In this document: in pieces, positions 47,974 to 59,405 of the stretch
Numbering within the stretch: position 1 is the first letter of the stretch
Layout of the letters: each line of letters starts with the position of its first letter
Assembly: GCA_028554795.2 (NCBI GenBank)
Contig: CM068827.1
Span: 74,370,244 to 74,434,243 of the forward strand
Length of the DNA stretch: 64,000 bases
Origin: Sinohyriopsis cumingii
Lineage: Eukaryota > Mollusca > Bivalvia > Unionida > Unionidae
Direction: 5' to 3'
Notes under the pieces: model-generated
Databases searched by the model: none
What the model was told of the DNA's origin: nothing
What the model saw: the letters and a program-made list of their open reading frames with translations, nothing else
Position numbers and translations under genes: made by a program

Positions 47974-49069
47974 ACATCCTCTTATCAGTAAGTCATTAAC
48001 CTCCTCAATCCAGCAGTCGATTCACTTCATTATTATCTTTTTATGCTTCCTTGATGTGCCCATTACGATGGGAACTACACACACCAGGAACAGAGATGTG
48101 CACTTTTTTGAAGATCTTGTTATGTCTGAGAATATTACATGAATCCTCACATGAAATGAAGTTTAATGAAACTAATTTCAACTGTATGCGGGATTTATTC
48201 ATCAAATTCCATAAGATGCAATAACGTTTAACCACACATCAGCACAACACGGATTATATGGCACCCACATAATTTCATAAATTTCATCCCAACTAAACAT
48301 TATTTATTATAAAATTAAATGTTAACTTACAGAAGTAAATAAACTCACCTCTGTTCACAGAATAATTTGGACATATATGGGTCTCCTAACTGACAGAACT
48401 TGATCCAACCACAGCATCCTTTTTCGCAGTATATATGGGATGCAAATCCGCTTCAAAAAGAAATTTGTTTACGTCTTCTATACAGTCTATTGTTCCAATC
48501 AGATACTGTAAATATCCGGTCACAAATGCATTGCAGTAAATGTGGGAATTTCTGCATCCAGTAATCCTATTTCTACATAAAAATCGCAACAATGTAACGT
48601 TTAGTTCTGCAAGTGACATTTTAGGGTAAACATGTACTCTAGGCCTACTGTTTACCGTATCAACGTGACCTCACATAGCATTAATCATTCTGTTTTGAAA
48701 AACGATTTGGCGTTATAAAATGTTCCGTTTATTCGGATGGAAGGTTTCTCTTTGATTTGTAGTTTGTAAAAATGTACAATCTACTTTTACTAGTTCAACT
48801 TTGTTTCGGACTATATTTTATGCACAACAAATGAAAGGTGCACCGTCTGTCAGAATGAACGAAATTATGTGTTCTTCTTTCCATCTGAATAATGCCACTG
48901 AAATAAAAACTATGTGATAAAAAGAATCTCAAATGGGTAATGATTTAATATTAAATTTATGAAACTCGTTGAATAATGTCCAGCTTTTGCTCGCTAAGGC
49001 TCAAAAAAGTCGGACATTATTTAACTCGTTTCATAAATTCAGTATTAAATCGGTACAATTTGAGATCTT

Positions 49070-51650
49070 CTATATATTAAAGGTACGATATGGGCTTATT
49101 AAACATCTTATTGATGACGTCATGTGAATAATATAATCTATTTTGGGGTTTGCAATGAGACGAGGAAATCCCAGTCATGTGGTTAAATTATTTATCTCCG
49201 CACGAGACTTTGCTCAATGTAACCCTGTGGTTAGAATTTTCTTGACTTGGTAAAAATACAAGCACAGATTATTTTTCTCACCCAATTTTTTCCAATCAAA
49301 TTAAAATAACCTGCACTTCCTCTCACTTAATATAAAGGTCATCAGGGTTTGTACTATTTTATGAAAATCTGAGTAATTATTTAAGTAGAATCTAGCTATC
49401 TTATGCCGCTCTTAGAAAAAAAGTTATAATTGTTACGTATTGGAAGTGTTGAACATGAGCGTCTAGAGCAACGTGTTATTGTTTGTAAGCACCGAGCATT
49501 AATACGAATATGTTAATGAGGATAGTGGGATGACCTGTCGACCCTAAGTACACAAGAAAATAGGAACATAAGAACATTTGATAGTATTTCTGTATTATCA
49601 CATTTAATCGATGGATGCCATATACAAATAACAAGAAGTAATTAATATATTTTATGCTGATGACTTTTAACTTTCATCAGTTCTAATTTGAAAAAGCATT
49701 ATAGTCACCAATTGTACAATACTATACTGGATACATAGCTCTAACGAAGTGTATAATGACGGTGAGGAGATTTATAAATCATGATTTTCTTGGAAATTTA
49801 TATTTATAGTCCTGGATATAAGGCGTGTGTTGCTATTACTAGTGCAAGGATGGATATCTTCTTTTAGGATAGCATCAGGTGCGGTCGCAGATTTGGTGGT
49901 GGGGGAAACATGCAGTGGTCAGCTGTTAAGTTTTACTGGTGTACATCAAAACGTGTTTAGGGGTGAAATGGGTGGGGGCAAGTGATCTATGTGTGGGCGC
50001 CCATGAACAGCGTGTGGACTGATGAATGAGCCATTCTGATCTGAGTTTTCAGCTGCAACTGCATTATTATGTTTGATTCAATTGGGGCAGACTGGATGTG
50101 TTTGACAAAGTTTGAAAAACGCAGGTCCTACATAACACATTTCTGGTTGTTGCTGGCTTTGCGGTAGCTCTTGAGAGAGTTTAAATTTTTTGTAGCCAGT
50201 GATAAGCATAGCCTGTGTGTCTGGAACGGTGTTGTCTTTTAGATTTTAGCATAAATATTTTCTGACTTTTGAGTTTATGTGATATGTTTATAAGTCAACT
50301 TGGGCAAGTTTATTTTAACAGCCCTTTTTTAATTAAGGTACTTCGCTTTCTTGTCCCAACTGCTACCCGTACAATTCCCTTGCTCATTTGGCACAGGTGC
50401 ATCCACTTGGGTTTTAAGGGATAGGTAGAATGAATGGTCAGGTTACAAAAATATCTGAGGCGTTTGTTCGTCTTACATCTTGAAATATAGGGTACAGTCT
50501 TGCTTAATCATTGCTTATATTTCTTACATCCTCCCCTGTCATTGTCTTCGTCTGTCTCTCGTTAAACTCGTAATATTCTAAATTGTGTACACTTTCTTGC
50601 CATAAAAAGATATCACCCACAGATGTTTCTGTGTTCTTTACCCCTTCACCTTTACTCCAAAGTGCAACATATTTTTAAACCATGAAATGTTTTTAAAAAA
50701 GTTGATGGTGTGCTAGGGACTAACAGCCAGGATTCAGACAGTTTAGTCACGCGAACAGCAAAGATATGTTTTCATTTATGAGCTCTGCCAAAATAGCTAG
50801 ACTTCGAATGCGTGTGTGTGTATCTGTCTCTCTCAGAATGTTTTGTATGGTCTGTTATCAGAGTTTGAGAGACCTTAAGATGCTTTATGAGTGTAGTTCT
50901 ATTTTTATACGTATATGTTGTTTGATTTTATAACAACTCCGTCAGACACTGTAGAAATCATCAAGGTTTTCTTCTTTTGAAAAGTAGTTCTAATCACGTG
51001 GACACCATGACTGACACAACTGTGCGGAAACAACCGACTTGAGTAAAGTTAGTAAATCAGAAAGATTTTTCTGTTGCATGGGTGAAAAACAGTTATCCAT
51101 GTGTCTTAAAGTATCTTCCAATAAAGTTATCACTTTATTCATCAACATATATTGATGTCGTCCTCTCAAAACTGCAACACATGTTCATGCATTTGTAAAG
51201 TTTTTGACAAAATAATTTCCACATTGTGAGAGCGCTACTGTATGCGTGTTTCCTGAAGCCCAGATAGCTGAAGCTCGGCTGTTTTATTGCTTCGATGGAT
51301 GAGTCGCAGATCCAACATAAAGCAAACAGAAATGATAATACCATGGCTTGATTTGGTGTTATACGGTCTTTTTTTGGTGTCCGCGCAGTGCTTAGAATGT
51401 GTTCAGAAGAGGAGGCTTTCCCAAGAACCATGTAAAACATTTAATATAAGTTCTAATTTTGTTTCTAGTGATATCATTTAGCGTGGTAAGAGTGAAATTA
51501 CAGACGTAGATGATGTAGCAACACATCTAATGAATATGTCAGAAGTACTGCTGCGTCTATACATAGCGGACGTACTGTGTCCGGCCAGTCATCGGTACAC
51601 ACACTATGGTTTTGGGTGACCAAGATACAATTAATTTTTCATGTAATAAG
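49070..51650. other. no gene seen
   Basis: 2.6 kb of AT-rich sequence with short frames only. The 51135-51440 minus and 51287-51481 plus frames overlap antisense, and neither has a domain. Confidence 0.45.
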
Positions 51651-51652
51651 TA

Positions 51653-51699
<47 letters not shown>
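51653..51699. repeat. (GT)n microsatellite
   Basis: Uninterrupted GT run. Confidence 0.97.
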
Positions 51700-51700
<1 letters not shown>

Positions 51701-51739
51701 TTTGGATTTTAAACGCAGCTTTACCATATTTTTTTTCAG

Positions 51740-51910
51740 TCATATCACTACGATGACTGCAGTGTGACAGTGGGGCATCATGCCGCAGATATGTAGCATC
51801 TGGTCACACCCAGTCACATTATCCTGACACCAGGCTGACCAGTCCTAATACTAACTTCTCAACGCTGAGCGCCTAGCGAGGCAGCTGCTAGTACCATTTT
51901 TATAAGTCTA
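51740..51910 (-). mobile_element. SINE family S1, copy 2 (minus strand, head missing)
   Basis: The reverse complement aligns with 13931-14190 and 53040-53270. The plus strand shows CATATCACTACGATG, GCATCATGCCGCAGA, CAGTCACATTATCCTGACAC and CAACGCTGAGC, then CGAGGCAGCTGCTAGTACC. The tRNA-like head is absent. Confidence 0.85.
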
Positions 51911-52283
51911 AAATAGGTAATTTCATCGGTCCAAAAAAACAAACCATCATGTGAACACGATCAGCTGTTAATATTTCTGAAAAAAACTGTTCGACGAACT
52001 TCATTTAAGTGTTAAAAATACAGTCGACCAACCAACCAACCAACCAGCAGAAATTACCACCTTGGAAAATGTCTCCCATCTTAGTATGTGATTCTAAGAG
52101 GTAAATTCATTTTTCTGTACATATCTTAAATGTGTACCTTAAAACTCTAAGGTATGTCGTCCTTGCGTCAGCCACTGAGGAAATGGGCAGTGGAAAATTC
52201 ACTTTGTTCAATCTGAGTTGGAACACTAGAAAAGTATTTTTTTAAATACATTAAGTATTTTAATATCACCACGTCTACAAAGT
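51911..52283. other. no gene seen
   Basis: Includes a short (CCAA)n run near 52025-52046. Confidence 0.4.

Positions 52284-52315
<32 letters not shown>
52284..52315. repeat. (GT)n microsatellite
   Basis: Uninterrupted GT run. Confidence 0.95.
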
Positions 52316-52317
<2 letters not shown>

Positions 52318-52521
52318 ACGTGAGAAAGAGGGAGGCTAACAAACTAAAAATAGCTCTGTTAAAGTGTATTTCATCCTGACTTTGGTAACAATTAATCGAG
52401 TTGGACCTTCATTTCCTTATATCCTGATGCCAGCATCGCTTGCTTACAGTTACATGTCACATGTTTTCGATCGGAATGAACAGTCAGTCCATTTATATGG
52501 TAGGCCAAAATCGTTCAAAAT

Positions 52522-52745
52522 GGATGAATTGGACCGATTGCAGGGTGAGCTGGAGTAATGTTAGAGTGAGTTGGAGAGATCGCAGAGTAAGTATGAGTAA
52601 CCGTAAAGTGAGCTGCGTAATCGTATGTGAATTGGAGAGTGTTGAGTGAGCTGGAGTAATCATAGGGTTAGCTGGATAGGTCGTACGTAGTGTGAACTGG
52701 AGAAGGCGAGCTGGAGCGATACTACGGTGAATTGGAGTGTTTGTT
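52522..52745 (+). repeat. 21-bp minisatellite, second locus (diverged, one orientation)
   Basis: Units of the form GTGAGCTGGAGTAATCGTAG recur about ten times with many substitutions and some indels (for example GAGTTGGAGAGATCGCAGA, GTGAGCTGCGTAATCGTA, GTGAACTGGAGAAGG). It is the same family as 32226-32460 but without the strand switch. The left flank shares TCGTTCAAAATGGATG with 31114-31129. Confidence 0.8.
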
Positions 52746-52967
52746 GGGCATAATCGATAATTAGCTGTAATGGGGAATGAAATGATGGATAATTCTATCC
52801 GGAAACTGTTCATATAGGTCTTCAAAATAGCAGTAAAATGGCTTTCGCTGAACCTAATAAGTTTCACTGACTTTCTTTTTCTTTCCATCTAAGTGCATTC
52901 AGCAGTCATCTACGGGTGAATTATCCCGATAGTTAAAACTGTTGCGAAGCTGTATTCTGGTTGGGAC

Positions 52968-53270
52968 CGCTCGGTGGCCTATTTGGTAAGAACGTCCGCC
53001 TCGGATGCGGTAGGTAGCCGGTTCAAACCCCGGCAGAGTCATGCCAGTTTTTTAATATAAAAATGATACTAACAGCCGCCTAGCTTAGCCCTCAGCATTA
53101 AGAAGTTTTAGGACAGGTCAGCCCGGTGTCAAGATAATGTGATTGGGTCGGACATGATGCCACATGTCTGCGGCATGGTGCCCCAGTGCTAAAATGCCAC
53201 ACTACACACTGGAGACATCGTAGCGATATGACTAAAATTGTTTAAGTTACGTTAAAATCTAAATGATTTG
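52968..53270 (+). mobile_element. SINE family S1, copy 3 (full, with tRNA-like head)
   Basis: GACCGCTCGGTGGCCTATTTGGTAAGAACG carries the A-box, and CCGCCTCGGATGCGG resembles an anticodon arm. GCCGGTTCAAACCCCGGC is a perfect T-arm with the B-box GGTTCAAACC. The acceptor stem does not pair, so it is not a tRNA gene. The body ATGATACTAACAGCC to GACATCGTAGCGATATGAC is shared with the other two copies. It ends AAATTGTTTAAGTTACGTTA. Confidence 0.88.
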
Positions 53271-53813
53271 GATCGTGTAGGCTAGGGATTGATATTGCTA
53301 TATCTGGAAATTTTATGCCTATGAGTTGCTAGTTAGCAAGTAATGTAGTTAACAGAAGTAAAATCTATTAATTATTTTGTGTAATTACGATATGAATTCT
53401 TTTAACTGAGAATCGATGGTATTAACATTAAAAACGCCTGCCGACCGACATTTAGTCCAGTCAGTAATATATAGTCCACAGCAGCGGCGTACAAATGGGG
53501 TATTAAGAGGTTTTGTTTTGCTATAGTCATATTATGAATGCTGAGCAGCCGCTAGGGAGAGACATTAACTTTCATGCACTAGCGGTGTGTATATCGGATA
53601 CCAGGCAGCCTTAGTTTCTGCTCATTTATTATAAGACGATATCTGAACAAACAAGACTGGGCTTATTGTTAAATCCCAGAAGGAGAGAAAAACCTGACAT
53701 ATGTTTATCTTACTTATGTATTTCTTTTAAAAAGAAATTGTTCCATGTAAGCATCATACAGTGGGGAAATAGAGCAAACAACCAAGTTACAGTTGCTGAC
53801 GCGAAAGAGGCTG

Positions 53814-53815
<2 letters not shown>
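53271..53815. other. no gene seen
   Basis: AT-rich spacer without features. Confidence 0.4.

Positions 53816-53846
<31 letters not shown>
53816..53846. repeat. (GA)n microsatellite
   Basis: GA run followed by AGAGAGAG. Confidence 0.95.
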
Positions 53847-53849
<3 letters not shown>

Positions 53850-54585
53850 AGAGTAAGGCGACTCTGACTTGTCACCTATGTTGACTTAGAAGGGTCCGGA
53901 AACAGCCAGGTTATGCAGGCATGCAAGGTAATTTGAGTTCGATAGTTGATAAGATTTCATGATGAAATTTTCTTTATTAGTTTAACAGAACGGCTAATTG
54001 CATTTCTTATATACTGATAGTTTATTTCTACGAGAAACTGTATCATTCAAATTTCACGTTCAATTTCATTTTCTTTGTGTAATTGATTAAATTGTTATAT
54101 TTTACACGCGGGAGCTAGTGTTTTTCAGTTCTATGTCTCTGCTCATATCTCTATTATTCCTTCCATTAATTTTATGTTTTAGGTTATTATTTACTCGATC
54201 AGGGCAATAACATTGAGGTCGACCATCCTCAAGATAACGATAACCAAACCAAACCACCACCAAGTAACCAGAAACGATATGATGTATTAATGTTAAAATG
54301 AGTTAAGATGAGTAGCCAAATTCTAAGCAGTCTGCTAACAGACTGTATTTCCGTATATATAAATTGTTGTTGCATTCTATGGTGCATAGTAATTATAATG
54401 CCATCGTATGTGCATACTCTGCAGATGTTTCATTCAACGTTTTAAAACTTACACAATGACTTTTTATGACAGTTAATGCATTACCGAGACGAACCGTTTC
54501 TCGTCTTATCTCTGCTACATTATGCGAATTATTGATTTTCTCTTTCTTGTTTTTCATCCATCAGCAGCACATACGTACGTGCGTA
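53850..54585. other. no gene seen
   Basis: AT-rich spacer without features. Confidence 0.4.
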
Positions 54586-54650
54586 CGTGCGCACGCATAT
54601 ACATACATATATACATACATACATACATACATACATAAGTACATATGTAA
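54570..54650. repeat. (TACG)/(ACAT)n microsatellite left of the LTR
   Basis: ACGTACGTGCGTACGTGCGC followed by ACAT units. The LTR landed within this tetranucleotide run, which continues on its right side. Confidence 0.9.
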
Positions 54651-54654
54651 GTAC

Positions 54655-55635
54655 TGTTATATATATTTGATTTAATTATATATGATTTAATATATATTTA
54701 TTTCAATTTCTATGTTTGTCAGTTGTTGTTTTTTTTTTTATTACCTGATATTGTATTGTAAGTTTACTCACTAGAGATGATACTTTTTTCAGAAAATAGT
54801 TTGACCTTGACTGTTCGTTTTATAAACACCAGGTGTTGATCTAAATTCTGACCTTGTTTCAAAATTTGTAGCAACCACGTAAATAAGTTCTATTTTTATT
54901 TAAAAACGATTGGTTGTTGTCGAGGTCATGATGGAACTTCGTGTTTAAGATGTAAACAATTTTTTTACATTTTTTATTTCTTAGAGTAAAATGATTGGTT
55001 TTCGCAGGTCACACTAGGTGTACGTGACCTTTAACAAGTACTTAATTTCTATGAGCTTCGAGAACATGATCACGTCACCCCTTGTTTACGATTTAGAAGA
55101 CCATAGAACCTCTGTTTTGGAGAATTTTTATTCTCAGCAGAAGTTGGGCTGTTACACTGGAAGTTGTATATTGTGCTGTTTGGAGTTATTTCAGATTACT
55201 TGGATTGGAATTATTTCAAGTTATTTGGATTCAAAAGGATTAATTCTGTTATTTTTCTGGCAAATACGTGTGCTTATGTGAAATTGTTGAACAAGGACTT
55301 TTTTTTGTAAAAAATTATTCACTATCAGAAACCGGAGTGACAATTCTTGTTTCTACGCTACAGATTTGGAATACGTCAACGTCTTCCATTTTGAATTCCT
55401 CGTCGCGATTCGAACTTGAAATCATTAGAACATTTTGTTATTAGGACTACTAAAATTGTATTCTTGGATCATTCTTGGATTATTTTTGGATTTGATTCTA
55501 TAAAACTGTAAGTTCATATTCTTTATTTTTACAGACTTTTTCCAGGAAATTAAATTATTGTGTTTATTTTCAAAGCTTGTTGTTTTCACTCTTTCTTGTG
55601 TTACTATTTATTCGAGCCTAAACACGTGACATAAG
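54655..55635 (+). mobile_element. solo LTR-like element, copy 2, exact 5-bp target duplication
   Basis: It starts TGTTATATATATTTGATTTA and ends CCTAAACACGTGACATAAG, and is colinear with 41411-42616 without the AT expansions. TATAAAA lies at 55499-55505; the AATAAA of copy 1 reads AATTAAA here. The flanks AGTAC at 54650-54654 and 55636-55640 are identical, the 5-bp duplication expected of LTR integration. The frame 55018-55281 lies wholly inside the LTR and is not a gene. Confidence 0.82.
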
Positions 55636-55639
55636 AGTA

Positions 55640-55932
55640 CATACATACATACATACATACATACACATACATACATGCACACACAAACACACACATATAC
55701 ATACATGCATACATACATACCTACATACATACATACATACATACATTCATACACATACATACATGCACACACAAACACACACACACATATACATACATGC
55801 ATACATACATACGTACGTACGTACATGCATGCTTACATACATAAATACATACATACATGCACGCACGCACGCACACACGAACACACACACATACATACAT
55901 ACATACATACATACATACATACATACATACTA
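55640..55932. repeat. compound (ACAT)n/(AC)n microsatellite
   Basis: About 290 bp of ACAT units mixed with AC runs, ACGT units and GCAC units. A block of roughly 100 bp (CATACATGCACACACAAACAC...) is duplicated at about 55660 and 55750. The many Y/H/T/I and C/V/M/Y frames are artefacts. Confidence 0.93.
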
Positions 55933-56880
55933 TTGTAAGTTAAAATGAACAATTTATTTGTAACGCAAAAAGCTGAGTCATAGGTTTGTTTACAAATAAA
56001 TCATTAAAACATTTTCTTTGAAATTTATATGGTACATAATACTGGCATTTGTATGACCAGTGTCATCCTGTGCCGATTTTTTTCTCATAGGTCTTTCCTT
56101 GAATGCTTCCTATCAATGTAATTTACTTTCAGTACTATCTTTCTTTTTTCTTTCCGATAGCGTACTGTTGCGCGGTTGACTTAGAGCGCGCGCACACACA
56201 CATACACACACACATACACACATTTCTGACGTTTTTGGCTGGAACGCGGATTCATATATGTGTAAACCTTTAAAAGCTTTGTTGGAGACGTATTCCGTTT
56301 GCTCACTGCCTGCCGTATGTTGAATTAAAGGATTATTTTCTGTCATATTGGGCAGTCTCGACTCTTATCCTAGCAGAAAAGCGTTCCCGGATATATAGAC
56401 AATACACGAATATACGATACCGTCAGATTTCGTGCTGTTGTTCAGTACAGTAAATAAGAAATAAAATGGTTTTGGCTAACTTCCTCGGCAAAGTTTTGGT
56501 AGGCTAGCTTAAAGCAACAATTTTAATCCTCTCTGGTAAAAATCGAAATATTGACGTATTGTTTTCGTGATGAAAAAGCATCATGTCATTCAAGAATTAC
56601 CGTATGATGTGCATAGAGTCCTTGTATTGATGCCATATGCATGCATCAGGGTTAACAAGAAGAATAATTGGTCATTAGTCACTCTGGATATGATAGCAGC
56701 GATAAGTTCCATCAAATGAAATATCCGATAAGAATTTTCCAACCATTCTGTGCGATTGCCAATCATTCATAACCTAACTGGTTGTATCACCGACATTGCT
56801 GTCTAATTAATTGTAAAGCTCGTTATTTATAATTCTGAAGAATTTTTTTTTTTTTATAGTTGTTCATTTATTATTCTGAT
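55933..56880. other. no gene seen
   Basis: Includes a short CA-rich stretch at 56186-56222. No coding signal. Confidence 0.4.
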
Positions 56881-56883
56881 ATA

Positions 56884-56990
56884 TTTTAGTATGCAAACAT
56901 TGTGGATGGTTTGGTTAAATTTTAGTATGCAAACATTATGGATGGTTTGGTTAAATTTTAGCATTCTAACAGATTGTGGGTTTGGGCTAA
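56884..56990. repeat. 36-bp minisatellite, site 1 (about 3 units)
   Basis: TTTTAGTATGCAAACATTGT plus GGATGGTTTGGTTAAA is repeated; the third unit is diverged (GCATTCTAACAGATTGTGGG). Same family as 58428-58711. Confidence 0.9.
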
Positions 56991-56994
56991 CTTG

Positions 56995-57540
56995 TGTAAA
57001 AGTAATAATAAATTTAAAGAATGCTCAAAGTCAGGACCTTTTTATTTTGACTATGAAATTGTGATAAGATGCTTAATACAAGAAATATGACTAAAACTTG
57101 AATGTATCTGTTTGTTTACGTGTAACATATGCAATACACAAATGCCATAATTTGCTGGCCTTCATAACCTTTCCGCGAGAAATGGATGACCCACGCAGTA
57201 AGTATTTTGAAAGTTAACCCTAAATTCTTAATGTGGCGGGAGATAGCTGCTTATTTCTGTGGCACAATATTACTTTTGTATTAAGCTTGAATCAGTAGCA
57301 GTGAATTGAATTTTTTTTAATTGAATTGGTTCTTATTGTTGTGCTATAAATATGTAATTCCAGCCTATTTTTGAGAATAAAGAAATTAAAATTTGTAGAC
57401 TTGTCCTATTTTTATAAGTATCTATGAGCTTATCCAATAAAGTTGTAATTATAACTACCTCAATACAGGGCTCTTTTTATTGGGCGGAGAGATGTTGATA
57501 GAAACGCTAATGTTGACAGCTATCTGCCGAATTTTGATTT
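56995..57540. other. no gene seen
   Basis: AT-rich sequence. The 93-codon minus frame 57455-57736 has no domain. Confidence 0.4.
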
Positions 57541-57567
57541 TCACTCGCAAATATACTCTTCGGAAAA

Positions 57568-57655
57568 TAGTCATGTGACGTAAATTTAACCAATCGTTGC
57601 TTGTCCCGGACGCCGAACAGGTCTGATGGTGCCGAACAGATAATATATAACCAGC
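57568..57655 (+). promoter_or_regulatory. promoter-like cluster of motifs
   Basis: GTCATGTGACGTAA combines an E-box-like CATGTG with a CRE-like TGACGTAA. ACCAATCG is a CCAAT box about 15 bp later, and TATATAA occurs at about 57644-57650. The order and spacing suit a pol II promoter firing to the right, but each motif is common in AT-rich DNA, and no gene is recognised downstream. Confidence 0.3.
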
Positions 57656-57999
57656 GACACAAACTGAGGGATAATATACAATTAAACTATCATCACTTGT
57701 CCGTTTACACTCTGTCATTAGCAAATATATAAACATTACGTATTATGTCGTGTCCATCGAGCGTCAAAGTACTTGAAGTCGTAACCAAGACTGTTAAGCT
57801 TGGGTGAAGAGTACACAACTGCCGATGAACGCTGATAACATTGAAAATATATTGACCAGCATACAAATGAAGAATACACCATTAAATATTCAGAACATAC
57901 TTATACTTGTATAAAAGAAGGCCAGCATTTACAATCAACAAGTGAAATTTAGTAAAAAATTGTGAACTTAACAAATTTTCTCTGTGGAACCGGTCATGT

Positions 58000-58271
58000 G
58001 ATCTAGTGTCGGCCATCTTGCCTGCAGACGTGTTTTCTTGATGTCAGCTGTTGGAGTCATCGAGCTTAGCGGTATTCAAATGATGATTTGGATGGGAATT
58101 TTAGTATGATAAACATATTTCAGGGTGTGGCAAATTCATATAAAATAAGATTCCAAAAGATTGTGTGAGTATTTAACGATGTGCGAGGTTGAATTCGATG
58201 AGATATGTGTTACCACATGACCGGCAATCACACTTGACATACAACATGAACGGTTTAATCCAGATATCAAG
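58000..58271 (+). other. possible orphan first exon with a consensus splice donor
   Basis: GTCGGCCATCTTGCCTG at about 58008 matches the YY1 core (GCCATCTTG) often found at animal transcription starts. The stretch ends at ATATCAAG|GTAAGT (GT at 58272), a full consensus 5' splice site. The only in-frame start near the donor is an ATG at about 58248, giving a few codons before the splice. No further exon is recognised, so this may be a 5' untranslated exon of a gene beyond what I can see, or chance. Confidence 0.25.
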
Positions 58272-58427
58272 GTAAGTCGGGATCTGAACATTTCTAATAC
58301 ATTACAATGTATAAATTCATTCTTTCAGCAGTTTATATATTCATTTACATGAACAACATGTTAAATTTATGACATTAAAAAATCACCCTCCCCATCCATC
58401 ATATTACAGCTTATGAGCCCCTAGGTC

Positions 58428-58711
58428 TATTTAGTATCCAAACATTATGGATGGTTTGGTTAAATTTTAGTATGCAAACATTATGGAAGGTTTGGTTAAA
58501 TTTTAGTATGCAAACATGGATGGTTTGGTTAAATTTTAGTATGCAAACATTATGGAAGGTTTGGTTAAATTTTTAGTATGCAAACATTGTGGATGATTTG
58601 GTTAAATTTTAGTATGCAAACATGGATGGTTTGGTTAAATTTTTAGTATGCAAACATTATGGATGATTTGGTTAAATTTTAGTATGCAAACATGGATGGT
58701 TTGGTTAAATT
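58428..58711. repeat. 36-bp minisatellite, site 2 (8 units with alternating lengths)
   Basis: Units of TTTTAGTATGCAAACAT-(TAT/TGT)-GGA(T/A)G(G/A)TTTGGTTAAA. Lengths run about 34, 36, 33, 36, 37, 33, 37, 33, because every second late unit lacks three bases after ACAT. The last four units form two copies of a 70-bp dimer. The core ATGCAAAC is one base from the octamer motif ATGCAAAT. Confidence 0.93.
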
Positions 58712-59370
58712 TGACAGTTTACTAGATATAGAAATTGCGTTCAATAGAGAGAACAAAGTATATCAGTGGAACCTTTTGCAGTGACTAATCTTGACTAGAA
58801 TAAAGGGCAAAGTATGCATTTGTGCCAACCTTAGACTGTTTCAAGCCGAATGCTGTTCGCAGTCATTACCAGAAAGAATTTTGTGCAAAAGTCAAACCCT
58901 TACATAAAATGTACAATAATCTACACATTTGGCAGTATTGCTGTCTAAGACGATAGGCATATACATGTCTCGTTTTACTTCTTTACAATCCGATTTGTTT
59001 TAAATTGAGAAAGTGCTACCTATGCATAAAGTCAGGATACACTGAGTTGTCTTCAAAGATGATACCAGTTTTTATTATTTTCAGCTTTTACATTTTTTTT
59101 TTAGTGTACGAGTGTATATGTATTATACTGACTGTATCAATATTATTGTCTACAATGCTGGTGACAATGACAACAAAGCTCAAGAATTTCGCTGTATATT
59201 TCATAATGAGATATTGAAATATATCATTTGGGAGAAAAATGATATCGACAGCGGCGATATCGTTTCATTGCCTCCGTGGTGACATCACTTCTGGAACTAC
59301 TTTCTTTTCCCATTTAAGAAATATATATGCCTTTATTTGTGTTACTCAGAGTCGTATTTTAATATGTATG

Positions 59371-59371
<1 letters not shown>
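58712..59371. other. no gene seen
   Basis: AT-rich sequence with short frames. Confidence 0.4.

Positions 59372-59400
<29 letters not shown>
59372..59400. repeat. (CT)n microsatellite
   Basis: Uninterrupted CT run. Confidence 0.95.

Positions 59401-59405
<5 letters not shown>

Larger units (their letters stand above)
46643..49067. mobile_element. foldback element: 760-bp inverted repeats, each ending in its own 144-bp palindrome
   Basis: The left arm (46643-47404) and right arm (48315-49067) are inverted copies, sharing for example AGGCCTAGAGTACATGTTTA (47071-47090) with its complement near 48629-48648, and GTAAGTTAACATTTAA at the inner edge. Each outer end is itself a palindrome (46643-46786; 48924-49067) built from GATCTCAAATGGGTAATGAT and its complement, with a short loop region rich in GCGAGC/GCTCGC words. 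The centre (47405-48314) has no transposase-like frame. The 77-codon minus frame 48386-48619 is disrupted in the other arm, so it is not conserved coding. The element is probably non-autonomous. It lies in AT-rich sequence, and no clear target duplication beyond TA was found. Confidence 0.85.

Noticed and set aside
48386..48619. 77-codon gene inside the foldback right arm
   Set aside because: The equivalent frame in the left arm is interrupted, so it is not conserved as coding.
52968..53045. tRNA gene
   Set aside because: A- and B-boxes and the T-arm are good but the acceptor stem does not pair, and the body is shared with two other SINE copies.
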